This document shows, piece by piece, positions 19,143-26,998 of a stretch of 64,000 nt of DNA. The first letter of the stretch is position 1. Every line of letters begins with the position of its first letter. The stretch lies in the NCBI GenBank assembly GCA_018241425.1, contig JAFEDU010000006.1, positions 124,001-188,000 of the forward strand, given 5' to 3'. This stretch comes from Pseudomonadota bacterium. Lineage in GTDB: Bacteria > Pseudomonadota > Gammaproteobacteria > Steroidobacterales > Steroidobacteraceae. Position numbers and translations under genes: made by a program. Below the pieces are notes generated by a model. That model made no database searches. It was given only the letters and a program-made list of their open reading frames with translations, and was not told the DNA's origin.

Positions 19143-20138
19143 ATGTCCCTACGAGTAGGTCCCTACGAGCTGCCGGCGCGCGCGGTGCTCGCCCCCATGG
19201 CGGGCGTGACCGACCGTCCGTTCCGCGTGCTCGCGCGGCGCTTCGGCGCGGGGCTTGCCGCCTCGGAGATGATCAGCTCGGACGTGCGGCTGTGGCACAC
19301 GCCCAAGTCGCGCCACCGCATGAACCACGAGGGCGAGCCGGAGCCGCGCGTGGTGCAGCTCGCCGGCGCCGACCCGGCCGCGCTCGCCGAGGCGGCGCGA
19401 CTCAACGTCGGCTTGGGCGCGCAGATCATTGATATCAATATGGGATGTCCGGCGAAGAAGGTCTGCGGCCGGTTATGCGGCTCGGCGCTGCTCACCGACG
19501 AGGCGCTCGTCGGCCGCATCCTCGAGCACGTGGTGCGCGCGGTTCCCGTGCCCGTGACGCTCAAGATCCGCACCGGCTGGGATCGCGCGCACAAGAACGG
19601 CGTGAACATTGCATGCATCGCGCAAGCATCCGGAATCGCAGCACTTGCGGTGCACGGCCGCACGCGCGCGGACTTCTACGAAGGCGCGGCCGAGTACGAC
19701 ACGATCCGCGCGATCAAAGCGCGCGTGACGATTCCGGTGTTCGCGAACGGGGACATCACGAGCGCGGAAAAGGCGCGCGAGGTACTTGATTTCACCGGCG
19801 CCGACGGAGTAATGATCGGACGCGCGAGTCACGGCGCACCATGGATCTTCCGTGCTGTCAACGCCGCCTTGAGCTCAGGAAATACTCCGCCACCACTTCT
19901 GCGCGCCGAGGTGCGTGATATTATTCTCGCGCATCTGGAAGCTCTGTATCTCTTCTACGGTGAAGACAGCGGAGTGAGGATCGCGCGCAAGCACCTCGGC
20001 TGGTACTGCGAACGACTGCTGAAGTCCCCGGCCCAGGTGCGCCGCGAACTGATGGCAGACACGAGCAGCGCCGCACAGTTCGCGCACGCGGTTAAGCATT
20101 TCGAAGACTGGGTGAGCGAGGCCGCCGCGGCGGCCTGA
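19143..20138 (+). CDS. dusB: tRNA-dihydrouridine synthase B
   Basis: FMN enzyme that reduces specific uridines in tRNA to dihydrouridine. It is 331 aa with the N-terminal LAPMAGVTDRPFR motif (about 17-29). The catalytic cysteine lies in DINMGCPAKKVCGR (about 98-111). Lys and His flavin contacts fall in LKIRTGW and AVHGRTR, and the HTH-like C-terminal tRNA-binding helical domain is present. fis follows 27 bp downstream, the conserved dusB-fis operon. The second half, from about 19600, uses more A- and T-ending codons than the surrounding genes, including a rare TTA. Confidence 0.96.
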   Translation: MSLRVGPYELPARAVLAPMAGVTDRPFRVLARRFGAGLAASEMISSDVRLWHTPKSRHRMNHEGEPEPRVVQLAGADPAALAEAARLNVGLGAQIIDINMGCPAKKVCGRLCGSALLTDEALVGRILEHVVRAVPVPVTLKIRTGWDRAHKNGVNIACIAQASGIAALAVHGRTRADFYEGAAEYDTIRAIKARVTIPVFANGDITSAEKAREVLDFTGADGVMIGRASHGAPWIFRAVNAALSSGNTPPPLLRAEVRDIILAHLEALYLFYGEDSGVRIARKHLGWYCERLLKSPAQVRRELMADTSSAAQFAHAVKHFEDWVSEAAAAA

Positions 20139-20165
20139 AGATGAGGTTTTCCCCGGGGGGTCTGC

Positions 20166-20459
20166 ATGACGGCAAAGAAGAAGACTCGTACTCGTGAACC
20201 CATCGCCGCCAGAGTCCATGGACGGGATCTGCCGCTGCGCAACCACGCCGAGCGCGCGCTCAGCGACTACTTCACGAGCCTGAACGGCCACCGGCCGGCC
20301 CACCTCTACGACCTGTTCCTGCGCGAGGTCGAGGAGCCGCTGTTCCGCGTGGTGCTCGACTACGCGCAGGGCAACCAGAGCCGCGCCGCCGGCATCCTCG
20401 GGATCAACCGCGGCACGCTGCGCAAGAAGCTCAAGCAGTTCGGACTTGGCGGCACCTGA
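20166..20459 (+). CDS. fis: DNA-binding protein Fis
   Basis: Nucleoid protein and transcription regulator of rRNA and growth-related genes. It is 97 aa, close to the 98 aa of the E. coli protein. The C-terminal helix-turn-helix (about residues 71-95) reads NQSRAAGILGINRGTLRKKL, nearly invariant in the family. The N-terminal 20 residues are Lys/Arg-rich and not conserved. GGGGGG lies near the ATG start. The gene is cotranscribed with dusB, as in enterics. Confidence 0.95.
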   Translation: MTAKKKTRTREPIAARVHGRDLPLRNHAERALSDYFTSLNGHRPAHLYDLFLREVEEPLFRVVLDYAQGNQSRAAGILGINRGTLRKKLKQFGLGGT

Positions 20460-20522
20460 GGCAGGCGGCCGCACCCGCGGCTGCCGTGCAGCCGCCACCG
20501 ACGTAGGGAGCCCCTGAAGGTC

Positions 20523-22085
20523 ATGCCGCAGCCGGTACGCCGCGCGCTGCTCTCCGTTTCCGACAAGACCGGCCTGGTCGAGCTCGCCCGGGCGCTGTCG
20601 CAGCGCGGCATCGCGCTGCTCTCCACCGGCGGCACGGCGCGCCTGCTCGGCGAAGCGGGCATCCCGGCCACCGAGGTCGCCGCCCACACCGGTTTCCCCG
20701 AGATCATGGACGGGCGGGTGAAGACGCTGCACCCGAAGATCCACGGTGGTCTCCTCGGCCGGCGCGGCACCGACGATGCCGTGATGGCCACCCACGGCAT
20801 CGCGCCGATCGACCTGCTCGTGGTCAACCTCTATCCCTTCGCCGCCACCGTCGCGCGCGCCGACTGCACCTACGAGGATGCGGTCGAGAACATCGACATC
20901 GGGGGACCGGCGATGCTGCGCGCGGCGGCCAAGAACCACGCCGACGTCCTGGTCGTGGTCGACCCGGCCGACTACGGCGCGCTGCTCACCGAACTCGACG
21001 CGCACCAGGGCGGGAGCGAGTTTGCGACGCGCGCGCGCCTCGCAGCCAAGGCGTTCGCGCACACCGCGGCCTACGACACCATGGTGGCCGCCTACCTCGG
21101 CGGCCGGCAGGCCGGTACCGCGACGCCGTTTCCGGCAACGCTGCCGCTCGTCTACCGCAAGCTTACGGACCTGCGCTACGGGGAGAACCCGCACCAGCGC
21201 GCCGCCTTCTACCGCGAGAGCGCCGTGTACGGCGCCGGCATTGCCACCGCGCGCATGCTGCAGGGGAAGGAGCTCTCCTACAACAACATCGCCGATGCGG
21301 ACACCGCCATCGAGTGCGTGCGGCAGTTCGATGCGAGCGCCTGCGTCATCGTCAAGCACGCGAATCCCTGCGGGGTCGCCTTAGGGACGGGCATCCGCGA
21401 GGCCTACGAGGGCGCGTACCGCACCGACCCCACTTCCGCCTTCGGCGGCATCATCGCCTTCAACCGCGAGCTGGATGGCGATACCGCGACCGCGATCCTG
21501 GCGCGGCAGTTCGTCGAGGTGCTGGCCGCCCCCGCCGTCAGCGCGGCCGCGCGCGCGGTGCTCGCCACCAGGCCCAACATCCGCGTGCTCGAGCTCGGCG
21601 AACTTGAGGCCGAGACCTCCGTCACCGAGCTGCGCAGCGTCACCGGGGGGCTCCTGGTCCAGGACCGCGACCTCGCCGACCTCGAGGAGGGCAAGCTCAC
21701 GGTCCCGACCCGCCGCAAGCCCACGCCGCAGGAGCTCACCGACCTGCGCTTTGCCTGGCGCGTCTGCAAGTTCGTGAAGTCCAACGCCATCGTGTTCGCA
21801 CGCGGCTCGGTCACCTTAGGCGTGGGCGCCGGGCAGATGAGCCGCGTCTACTCGACCCGGGTGGCGGCGCTCAAGGCGCAGGACGAGAAGCTCGACCTCA
21901 AGGCCGCGGTGATGGCCTCCGATGCCTTCTTCCCGTTCCGCGACAACCTGGACCTCGCCGCCGGCTACGGCATCCGCGCGGTGATCTCCCCGGGCGGGAG
22001 CCTGCGCGATGCCGAGGTGATCGCCGCCGCCGACGAGCACGACCTCGCCATGGTGTTCACCGGCATGCGCCACTTCCGGCACTGA
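20523..22085 (+). CDS. purH: AICAR transformylase/IMP cyclohydrolase
   Basis: Last two steps of IMP synthesis. It is 520 aa, starting ALLSVSDKTGLVELA with the MGS-like cyclohydrolase domain (1-150), including STGGTARLL and the KTLHPKIHGG motif. The AICAR transformylase domain (about 200-520) includes LRYGENPHQ, the catalytic KHANPCG (about 278) and the terminal FTGMRHFRH. purD follows with a one-base overlap (TGATG), so translation is coupled. Two rare TTA codons, both before Gly, occur near 21381 and 21817. Confidence 0.98.
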   Translation: MPQPVRRALLSVSDKTGLVELARALSQRGIALLSTGGTARLLGEAGIPATEVAAHTGFPEIMDGRVKTLHPKIHGGLLGRRGTDDAVMATHGIAPIDLLVVNLYPFAATVARADCTYEDAVENIDIGGPAMLRAAAKNHADVLVVVDPADYGALLTELDAHQGGSEFATRARLAAKAFAHTAAYDTMVAAYLGGRQAGTATPFPATLPLVYRKLTDLRYGENPHQRAAFYRESAVYGAGIATARMLQGKELSYNNIADADTAIECVRQFDASACVIVKHANPCGVALGTGIREAYEGAYRTDPTSAFGGIIAFNRELDGDTATAILARQFVEVLAAPAVSAAARAVLATRPNIRVLELGELEAETSVTELRSVTGGLLVQDRDLADLEEGKLTVPTRRKPTPQELTDLRFAWRVCKFVKSNAIVFARGSVTLGVGAGQMSRVYSTRVAALKAQDEKLDLKAAVMASDAFFPFRDNLDLAAGYGIRAVISPGGSLRDAEVIAAADEHDLAMVFTGMRHFRH

Positions 22086-23380
22086 TGAAAGTCCTGATCG
22101 TCGGCGGCGGCGGCCGCGAGCACGCCCTCGCCTGGAAATGCGCGCAGGCCGGGCGGGTCACCGAGGTCCTGGTCGCGCCCGGCAACGCCGGCACCGCCCG
22201 CGAGCCCAAGATGCGCAACGTCGCGGTGGCGGCCGAGGACACCGAGGGGCTGGTCGCGCTCGCGCGGCGCGAATCGGTCGACCTCACCATCATCGGTCCC
22301 GAGGGGCCGCTGGTCGCAGGCGTCGTGGACGCCTTCGAGGCGGCCGGGCTGCGCTGCTTCGGCCCGCGGCGCGCGCCGGCGCAGCTGGAGGGCTCGAAAG
22401 CCTTCACCAAGGAGTTCCTGAAGCGCCACGGGATCCCGACCGCGCGCTCGGCCACGTTTACGCGCGTAAGCTTCGATCCGAAGTGGGTGCGCGCCCAGCG
22501 CAGCCCGCTCGTGGTCAAGGCGAGCGGCCTCGCCGCCGGCAAGGGTGTCGTGATCGTCCCGACCGTGGAGGCCGCGGTGAGCGCAGCCCAGGCCATGTTC
22601 GAGGGCCAGTTCGGCGATGCCGGCACCGAGGTCGTGATCGAGGAGTTCCTGCCCGGCGAGGAGGCGAGCTTCATCGTCATGGCCGACGGCGAGCACATCC
22701 TGCCCTTCGCGACCTCCCAGGACCACAAGCGCCTGAAGGACGGGGACGAGGGCCCGAACACCGGCGGCATGGGTGCCTACTCCCCCGCCCCCGTGGTCAC
22801 CGAGGCGCAGCACCGCCGCATCATGCGCGAGGTGATCGAGCCGGCGGTGCGCGGGCTGGCCGCGGATGGCATGCCGTACACCGGCTTCCTGTACGCCGGC
22901 ATCATGATCGCCCCGGACGGCACGCCCAACGTGCTCGAGTTCAACTGCCGCCTGGGCGACCCGGAGACGCAGCCGCTGCTGATGCGCCTCAAGTCGGACC
23001 TCACGCTCCTGTGCGAGGCGGCGCTCGACGGCCGTCTGGATCGCATCGAGGCGCAGTGGGACCCGCGCGCGGCGCTCGGGGTGGTGCTGGCCGCGGAAGG
23101 CTACCCGGACAGCGTGCGCAAGGGCGATGCCATCGAGGGCCTGGAGCGCGCGGCGCGCCTTCCCGGCAAGGTGTTCCACGCCGGCACGCGGCTCGAGGGC
23201 GGCCGCGTGGTCACCAACGGCGGCCGGGTGCTGTGCGCGGTGGGGCTCGGCGCGACCGTGGCCGGGGCGCGGGACGAGGCCTACGCGCTCACCGACTGCA
23301 TCCGCTGGCCCGGCCTGCAATACCGCCGCGACATCGGCTTCCGCGCACTGGCGCGTGAGGACAGCGGCGCCACGCCGTGA
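22085..23380 (+). CDS. purD: Phosphoribosylamine--glycine ligase
   Basis: Second step of de novo purine synthesis, joining glycine to phosphoribosylamine. It is 431 aa. The N-terminal GGGGREHALAWK motif is followed by the ATP-grasp domain with PLVVKASGLAAGKGV (about 140-154) and the metal-binding LEFNCRLGDPETQ (about 285-297). It is the second gene of purHD and overlaps the next gene by four bases (GTGA). Confidence 0.98.
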   Translation: MKVLIVGGGGREHALAWKCAQAGRVTEVLVAPGNAGTAREPKMRNVAVAAEDTEGLVALARRESVDLTIIGPEGPLVAGVVDAFEAAGLRCFGPRRAPAQLEGSKAFTKEFLKRHGIPTARSATFTRVSFDPKWVRAQRSPLVVKASGLAAGKGVVIVPTVEAAVSAAQAMFEGQFGDAGTEVVIEEFLPGEEASFIVMADGEHILPFATSQDHKRLKDGDEGPNTGGMGAYSPAPVVTEAQHRRIMREVIEPAVRGLAADGMPYTGFLYAGIMIAPDGTPNVLEFNCRLGDPETQPLLMRLKSDLTLLCEAALDGRLDRIEAQWDPRAALGVVLAAEGYPDSVRKGDAIEGLERAARLPGKVFHAGTRLEGGRVVTNGGRVLCAVGLGATVAGARDEAYALTDCIRWPGLQYRRDIGFRALAREDSGATP

Positions 23381-23808
23381 CGCACTGGGACCTGCCGCAT
23401 CCGCACGTCGTGACCCTCGCGGTGCAGGGCGCCGACATCGACGCCTACGGGCACGTGAACAACTCCGTCTACCTGACCTGGCTCGACCGGGCCGCGTGGT
23501 CCCACTCGGCCGCGCTCGGGATGCCGCTCGAGCGCTGTACGCAGATACGGCGCGGCATGGCGGCGCAGCGCATCGAGATCGACTACCTGCGGGCGGCGCT
23601 CGCGGACGATGAACTCGAGGCCGCCACCTGGATCGTGGCCGGCGACGGGCGGCTGCGGGTCGGCCGGCGCTTCCAGGTGTACCGCCCGCGGGACCGCGCG
23701 ACGCTGGCGCGCGCGCAGGTGCAGTACGTATGCATCAACCTCGATTCCGGGCGTGCCGTGCGCATGCCGGCGGAGTTCGTCGCGGCCTACGCCGCGCCAT
23801 CCGCGTGA
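23377..23808 (+). CDS. Acyl-CoA thioesterase (hot-dog fold, 4HBT)
   Basis: Probable hydrolase of acyl-CoA or acyl-ACP thioesters. It is 143 aa with a single hot-dog domain. The signature DAYGHVNNSVYLTWLD (about residues 22-37) carries the conserved Asp and the GHVNN loop used by YbgC/FadM-type enzymes, and the rest of the hot-dog sheet follows. The GTG start overlaps the purD stop, so it is translationally coupled to purHD although functionally unrelated. The natural substrate cannot be told. Confidence 0.85.
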   Translation: MTHWDLPHPHVVTLAVQGADIDAYGHVNNSVYLTWLDRAAWSHSAALGMPLERCTQIRRGMAAQRIEIDYLRAALADDELEAATWIVAGDGRLRVGRRFQVYRPRDRATLARAQVQYVCINLDSGRAVRMPAEFVAAYAAPSA

Positions 23809-23835
23809 GGGCGCCAGCGCGACCGCGCAGGCCTT

Positions 23836-24702
23836 CTAGAAGCTCAGGCGGACGAAGGCCTCGGGTCCGGAGATGCTGAAGCCGAAGTAGCCCGGCGTCG
23901 ACCCGCCGCTGCGGTTCAGCGAGGTGCGCGTGGAGGTGTAGCCGATACCGAGCGCGAGGTTCGGGTTCCAGCGGTACTGGAGGTCCTCGTGCAGGTCCGC
24001 GTACCAGCCGCGGAAGCCGCTCACCGTGGCCTTGAGGTACGCCCCGCGCGCGGTCGCCGACCAGCGGCTGGAGATGCGCCAGGTGAGGTCGAGCGGCAGT
24101 GCCGGGAAGGGCGTCGCCGCGGAGACTTCCTGGTGCAGCGAGATGGCGAACGGCTGCGCCTGGGTGAGGGTCGCATCCGCCTGCAGGAAGTAGATGCCGA
24201 TGCCGGAACCCACCTCGAAGCGGCTGTTGCGGATGAAGGAATACGTGTAGGTGATCGAGAACTGCTTCCAGTCGAGCTCGCTCTGGGTCGCAAGCCCGGC
24301 GAGGAAGGTCTGGTTGTTGAACACCACCGGGTTGTTCAGCACCGCGCTGCCGGAGCGGTCGGCCTCGAAATAGTCGATGCGCACCTTGTTGCGGTCGCGC
24401 AGCCGGAACATGAACTCGACGCGCCCCTTGTTGAGCCGCCCGGGCAGACCCAGGTCGTTCTCGCCGTTGAGCGAGGTGCCGGTGGTGCCGGCCGGCGCGT
24501 TGGTCGGGTCGGCGCGCAGGTTGGTGCGCAGCGAGGGCCCGTACCAGGAGATGCGGGCGTAGAAGTGATCCGTGATGGGGCTCGAATCCGCGTCGCGCTT
24601 CTTCGGGGCCTTGGGGGCGCCGGACTGCGGGTCGCGGTCGGCGAAGGCCGGGGCGGCGTTCAGTGCCAACGACAGCGCCGCGGCCGTGATGAGGATGCGC
24701 AT
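23836..24702 (-). CDS. Putative outer-membrane beta-barrel protein
   Basis: A 288-aa protein with a good signal peptide (about 1-22, ending AFA). Then come a short basic linker and alternating aromatic/polar strands (for example FYARISWYG, RNKVRIDYFEA, FSITYTYSF). The last residue is Phe in the pattern FVRLSF, the usual signal for BAM-dependent insertion. About ten to twelve strands can be guessed. No specific family is recognised. It is convergent with the thioesterase gene, and its own upstream side faces the end of rho. Confidence 0.75.
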   Translation of the reverse strand: MRILITAAALSLALNAAPAFADRDPQSGAPKAPKKRDADSSPITDHFYARISWYGPSLRTNLRADPTNAPAGTTGTSLNGENDLGLPGRLNKGRVEFMFRLRDRNKVRIDYFEADRSGSAVLNNPVVFNNQTFLAGLATQSELDWKQFSITYTYSFIRNSRFEVGSGIGIYFLQADATLTQAQPFAISLHQEVSAATPFPALPLDLTWRISSRWSATARGAYLKATVSGFRGWYADLHEDLQYRWNPNLALGIGYTSTRTSLNRSGGSTPGYFGFSISGPEAFVRLSF

Positions 24703-24869
24703 GCCCAGGGGGTTGCTCCGCCGCGCGTTGGGGGCGCGGCCTAAGGGGCGATCTTACTGAGCGCGGCGGGCGTCCCGCCAGCGTCGCGGACCACCGACGT
24801 GACGCGCAGCACAGGAACTGCGGCCGGCGGGGCGGGCAAGGCGAGAGTTGGAAGTCGGGAAACGGCGAC

Positions 24870-24893
24870 GCCCGCACCCCGGAGGGTGCGGGC
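24870..24893 (-). terminator. GC-rich hairpin after rho (possible terminator)
   Basis: A perfect 10-bp inverted repeat (GCCCGCACCC and GGGTGCGGGC) with a 4-nt loop, 16 bp past the rho stop. On the minus strand it is followed by GTCGCCGTTTC rather than a T tract. It is therefore a weak intrinsic terminator at best, or an RNA 3'-end stabiliser. Confidence 0.5.
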
Positions 24894-24908
24894 GCCGCGG
24901 TTCGTACG

Positions 24909-26360
24909 CTAGCGCTTCATCGCCTCGAAGAATTCGCTGTTCGACTTGGTGTCCTTCATCTTGTCGAGCAGGAATTCGATCGCGGCCAGCTCGTCCATCG
25001 GGTGCAGGAGCTTGCGCAGGATCCACATCTTGGCGAGCTCGCCCTGGTCGGTGATGAGCTCTTCCTTGCGGGTGCCGGAGCGGTTGATGTTGACGGCCGG
25101 GAACACGCGCTTCTCGGACACGCGCCGGTCGAGGTGGATCTCGCTGTTGCCGGTGCCCTTGAACTCCTCGTAGATCACGTCGTCCATCTTGGAGCCGGTG
25201 TCGATGAGGGCGGTGGCGAGGATGGTGAGGCTCCCACCCTCCTCGATGTTGCGGGCCGCGCCGAAGAAGCGCTTGGGGCGCTGCAGGGCATTGGCGTCCA
25301 CACCACCGGTCAGCACCTTACCCGAGGAGGGCACCACGGTGTTGTAGGCACGCGCCAGGCGGGTGATCGAGTCGAGCAGGATCACGACGTCCTTCTTGTG
25401 CTCCACCAGGCGCTTGGCCTTCTCGATGACCATCTCGGCGACCTGCACGTGGCGTGCGGCCGGCTCGTCGAAGGTGCTCGAGACCACCTCGCCCTTCACC
25501 GTGCGCTGCATCTCGGTGACTTCCTCAGGCCGCTCGTCGATGAGCAGCACGATGAGGTAGACCTCGGGATGGTTGGAGGTGATGGCGGTGGCGATGTTCT
25601 GCAGCAGCATCGTCTTGCCCGCCTTGGGCGGGGAGACGATCAGGCCGCGCTGGCCCTTGCCGATCGGCGCCACGAGGTCGATGGTGCGCGCGGTCAGGTC
25701 CTCGGTGGAGCCGTTACCGCGCTCGAGCTTCAGGCGCTTGGTCGGGTGGAACGGGGTCAGGTTCTCGAACAGCACCTTGCTGCGCGAGCTGTCCGGGGAG
25801 TCGAAGTTGATCTCGCCGACCTTCAGGAGCGCGAAGTAGCGCTCGCCGTCCTTCGGGGGGCGGATCAGGCCCGAGATCGTGTCGCCGGTGCGCAGGTTGA
25901 AGCGGCGGATCTGGCTCGGGCTCACGTAGATGTCGTCGGGGCCGGCGAGGTAGGAACCGTCCGCCGAGCGCAGGAAGCCGAAGCCGTCCTGCAGGATCTC
26001 GAGCACGCCGTCGCCGTAGATGTTCTCGCCGTTGCGCGCGTGCGCCTTCAGGATCGAGAAAATGATGTCCTGCTTGCGCGAGCGGGCCAGGTTCTCCAGC
26101 CCCATCGACTCGGCGAGCTTGACCAGCTCGTGGATCGGCTTGGACTTCAGCTCGGTGAGGTTCATCGAGCTGCGCGACTGGGTGAGCTCAGCCGGGCTTA
26201 TGATCTCGGAGTCGTCCGCATCGAACGGCTCCGGGTCGTGCATCATCTCGTCCTGACGACCACCGTTAACGTTGCCGTTGACGCGGTTGCCGTCACGGTT
26301 GCCGTGGCGGGGTCCCTTGTTGGGCCGGTTGCGGCCCTGATTACCTAGATAGCCTCTCAT
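24909..26360 (-). CDS. rho: Transcription termination factor Rho
   Basis: Hexameric RNA helicase that terminates transcription. It is 483 aa. Residues from 66 on match the classical protein: MNLTELKSKP, then the cold-shock-like RNA-binding domain (YGDGVLEILQDGFGFLR). The ATPase follows with Walker A SPPKAGKT (about 240-247), Walker B LIVLLIDER, and the Q-loop/R-loop near the C-terminus. The first 65 residues are extra, rich in Asn, Gly and Arg. The ATG at 26360 overlaps the trxA stop (ATGA), which supports the long form. The internal ATG at 26165 has no Shine-Dalgarno sequence. Cotranscribed with trxA, as in many gammaproteobacteria. Confidence 0.97.
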   Translation of the reverse strand: MRGYLGNQGRNRPNKGPRHGNRDGNRVNGNVNGGRQDEMMHDPEPFDADDSEIISPAELTQSRSSMNLTELKSKPIHELVKLAESMGLENLARSRKQDIIFSILKAHARNGENIYGDGVLEILQDGFGFLRSADGSYLAGPDDIYVSPSQIRRFNLRTGDTISGLIRPPKDGERYFALLKVGEINFDSPDSSRSKVLFENLTPFHPTKRLKLERGNGSTEDLTARTIDLVAPIGKGQRGLIVSPPKAGKTMLLQNIATAITSNHPEVYLIVLLIDERPEEVTEMQRTVKGEVVSSTFDEPAARHVQVAEMVIEKAKRLVEHKKDVVILLDSITRLARAYNTVVPSSGKVLTGGVDANALQRPKRFFGAARNIEEGGSLTILATALIDTGSKMDDVIYEEFKGTGNSEIHLDRRVSEKRVFPAVNINRSGTRKEELITDQGELAKMWILRKLLHPMDELAAIEFLLDKMKDTKSNSEFFEAMKR

Positions 26361-26716
26361 TGGCGCTCTTTGCGTTTCTCGGCCAGGTCCAGGTTGCTTT
26401 CCAGGAAGGCCGCAAGTTGGGATTTGGAGACCGCGCCGACCTTCTGGGCCTCGACCGTGCCGTTCTTGAAAAGAATCAGCGTCGGGATGCCGCGGATGCC
26501 GAACTTCGGCGGGGTCTGCGGGTTCTCGTCGATGTTGATCTTGGCGACCTTGATGCGGTCGGAATACTCGTTCGCGATCTCATCGAGGATCGGAGCGATC
26601 ATCTTGCACGGCCCGCACCACTCGGCCCAGAAATCCAGCAGTACCGGCTTATCGGACTTGAGGACGTCCTGTGCGAATGTGGCGTCCGTGGTGTGCACAA
26701 TGTGCGAGCTGCTCAC
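26357..26716 (-). CDS. trxA: Thioredoxin 1
   Basis: Cytosolic disulfide reductase and the electron donor for DsbD. It is 119 aa with the active site WAEWCGPCKM (about residues 30-39), cis-Pro in RGIPTL (about 75-80) and conserved Phe/Asp positions. It ends in a basic KRKERQ tail, about 10 residues longer than E. coli TrxA. It overlaps rho by 4 bp. The trxA-rho/rhlB divergent arrangement is classical for gammaproteobacteria. Confidence 0.98.
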   Translation of the reverse strand: MSSSHIVHTTDATFAQDVLKSDKPVLLDFWAEWCGPCKMIAPILDEIANEYSDRIKVAKINIDENPQTPPKFGIRGIPTLILFKNGTVEAQKVGAVSKSQLAAFLESNLDLAEKRKERQ

Positions 26717-26890
26717 GCGGTTGAACCTCCGTCAGATGCAGAAGCGTGAAAAGAATGGGGGGAATTTGGGGGAGTCCGACGCGGGTCGGCAAACGGGTAA
26801 CGAAAAGCGATGCCAGAAACACCCGCTAAACGGTTACACTAATAACTCGTGACTGAGTATGAAAATTAGGGGATTTAGGGAAACTTGGCT

Positions 26891-26915
26891 GGCAGGCGCG
26901 GACCTGCCGGTCCGC
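26891..26915 (+). promoter_or_regulatory. Overlapping alternative hairpins in the rhlB leader
   Basis: Two inverted repeats share bases. GGCAGG (26891-26896) can pair with CCTGCC (26903-26908). Alternatively GCGGACC (26898-26904) can pair with GGTCCGC (26909-26915). The two stems exclude each other. They lie about 85 bp upstream of the rhlB start, inside the likely 5' leader. RhlB controls RNA structure and decay, so autoregulation is possible, but this is only inference. Confidence 0.45.
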
Positions 26916-26998
26916 TGTCTTGAGCTACTTTGTAGCGCTTCCGTGGCCTATTTGCAAGTCTCGGGCATCCCGCCCGCGACACCAATCAGAACCGTTTG

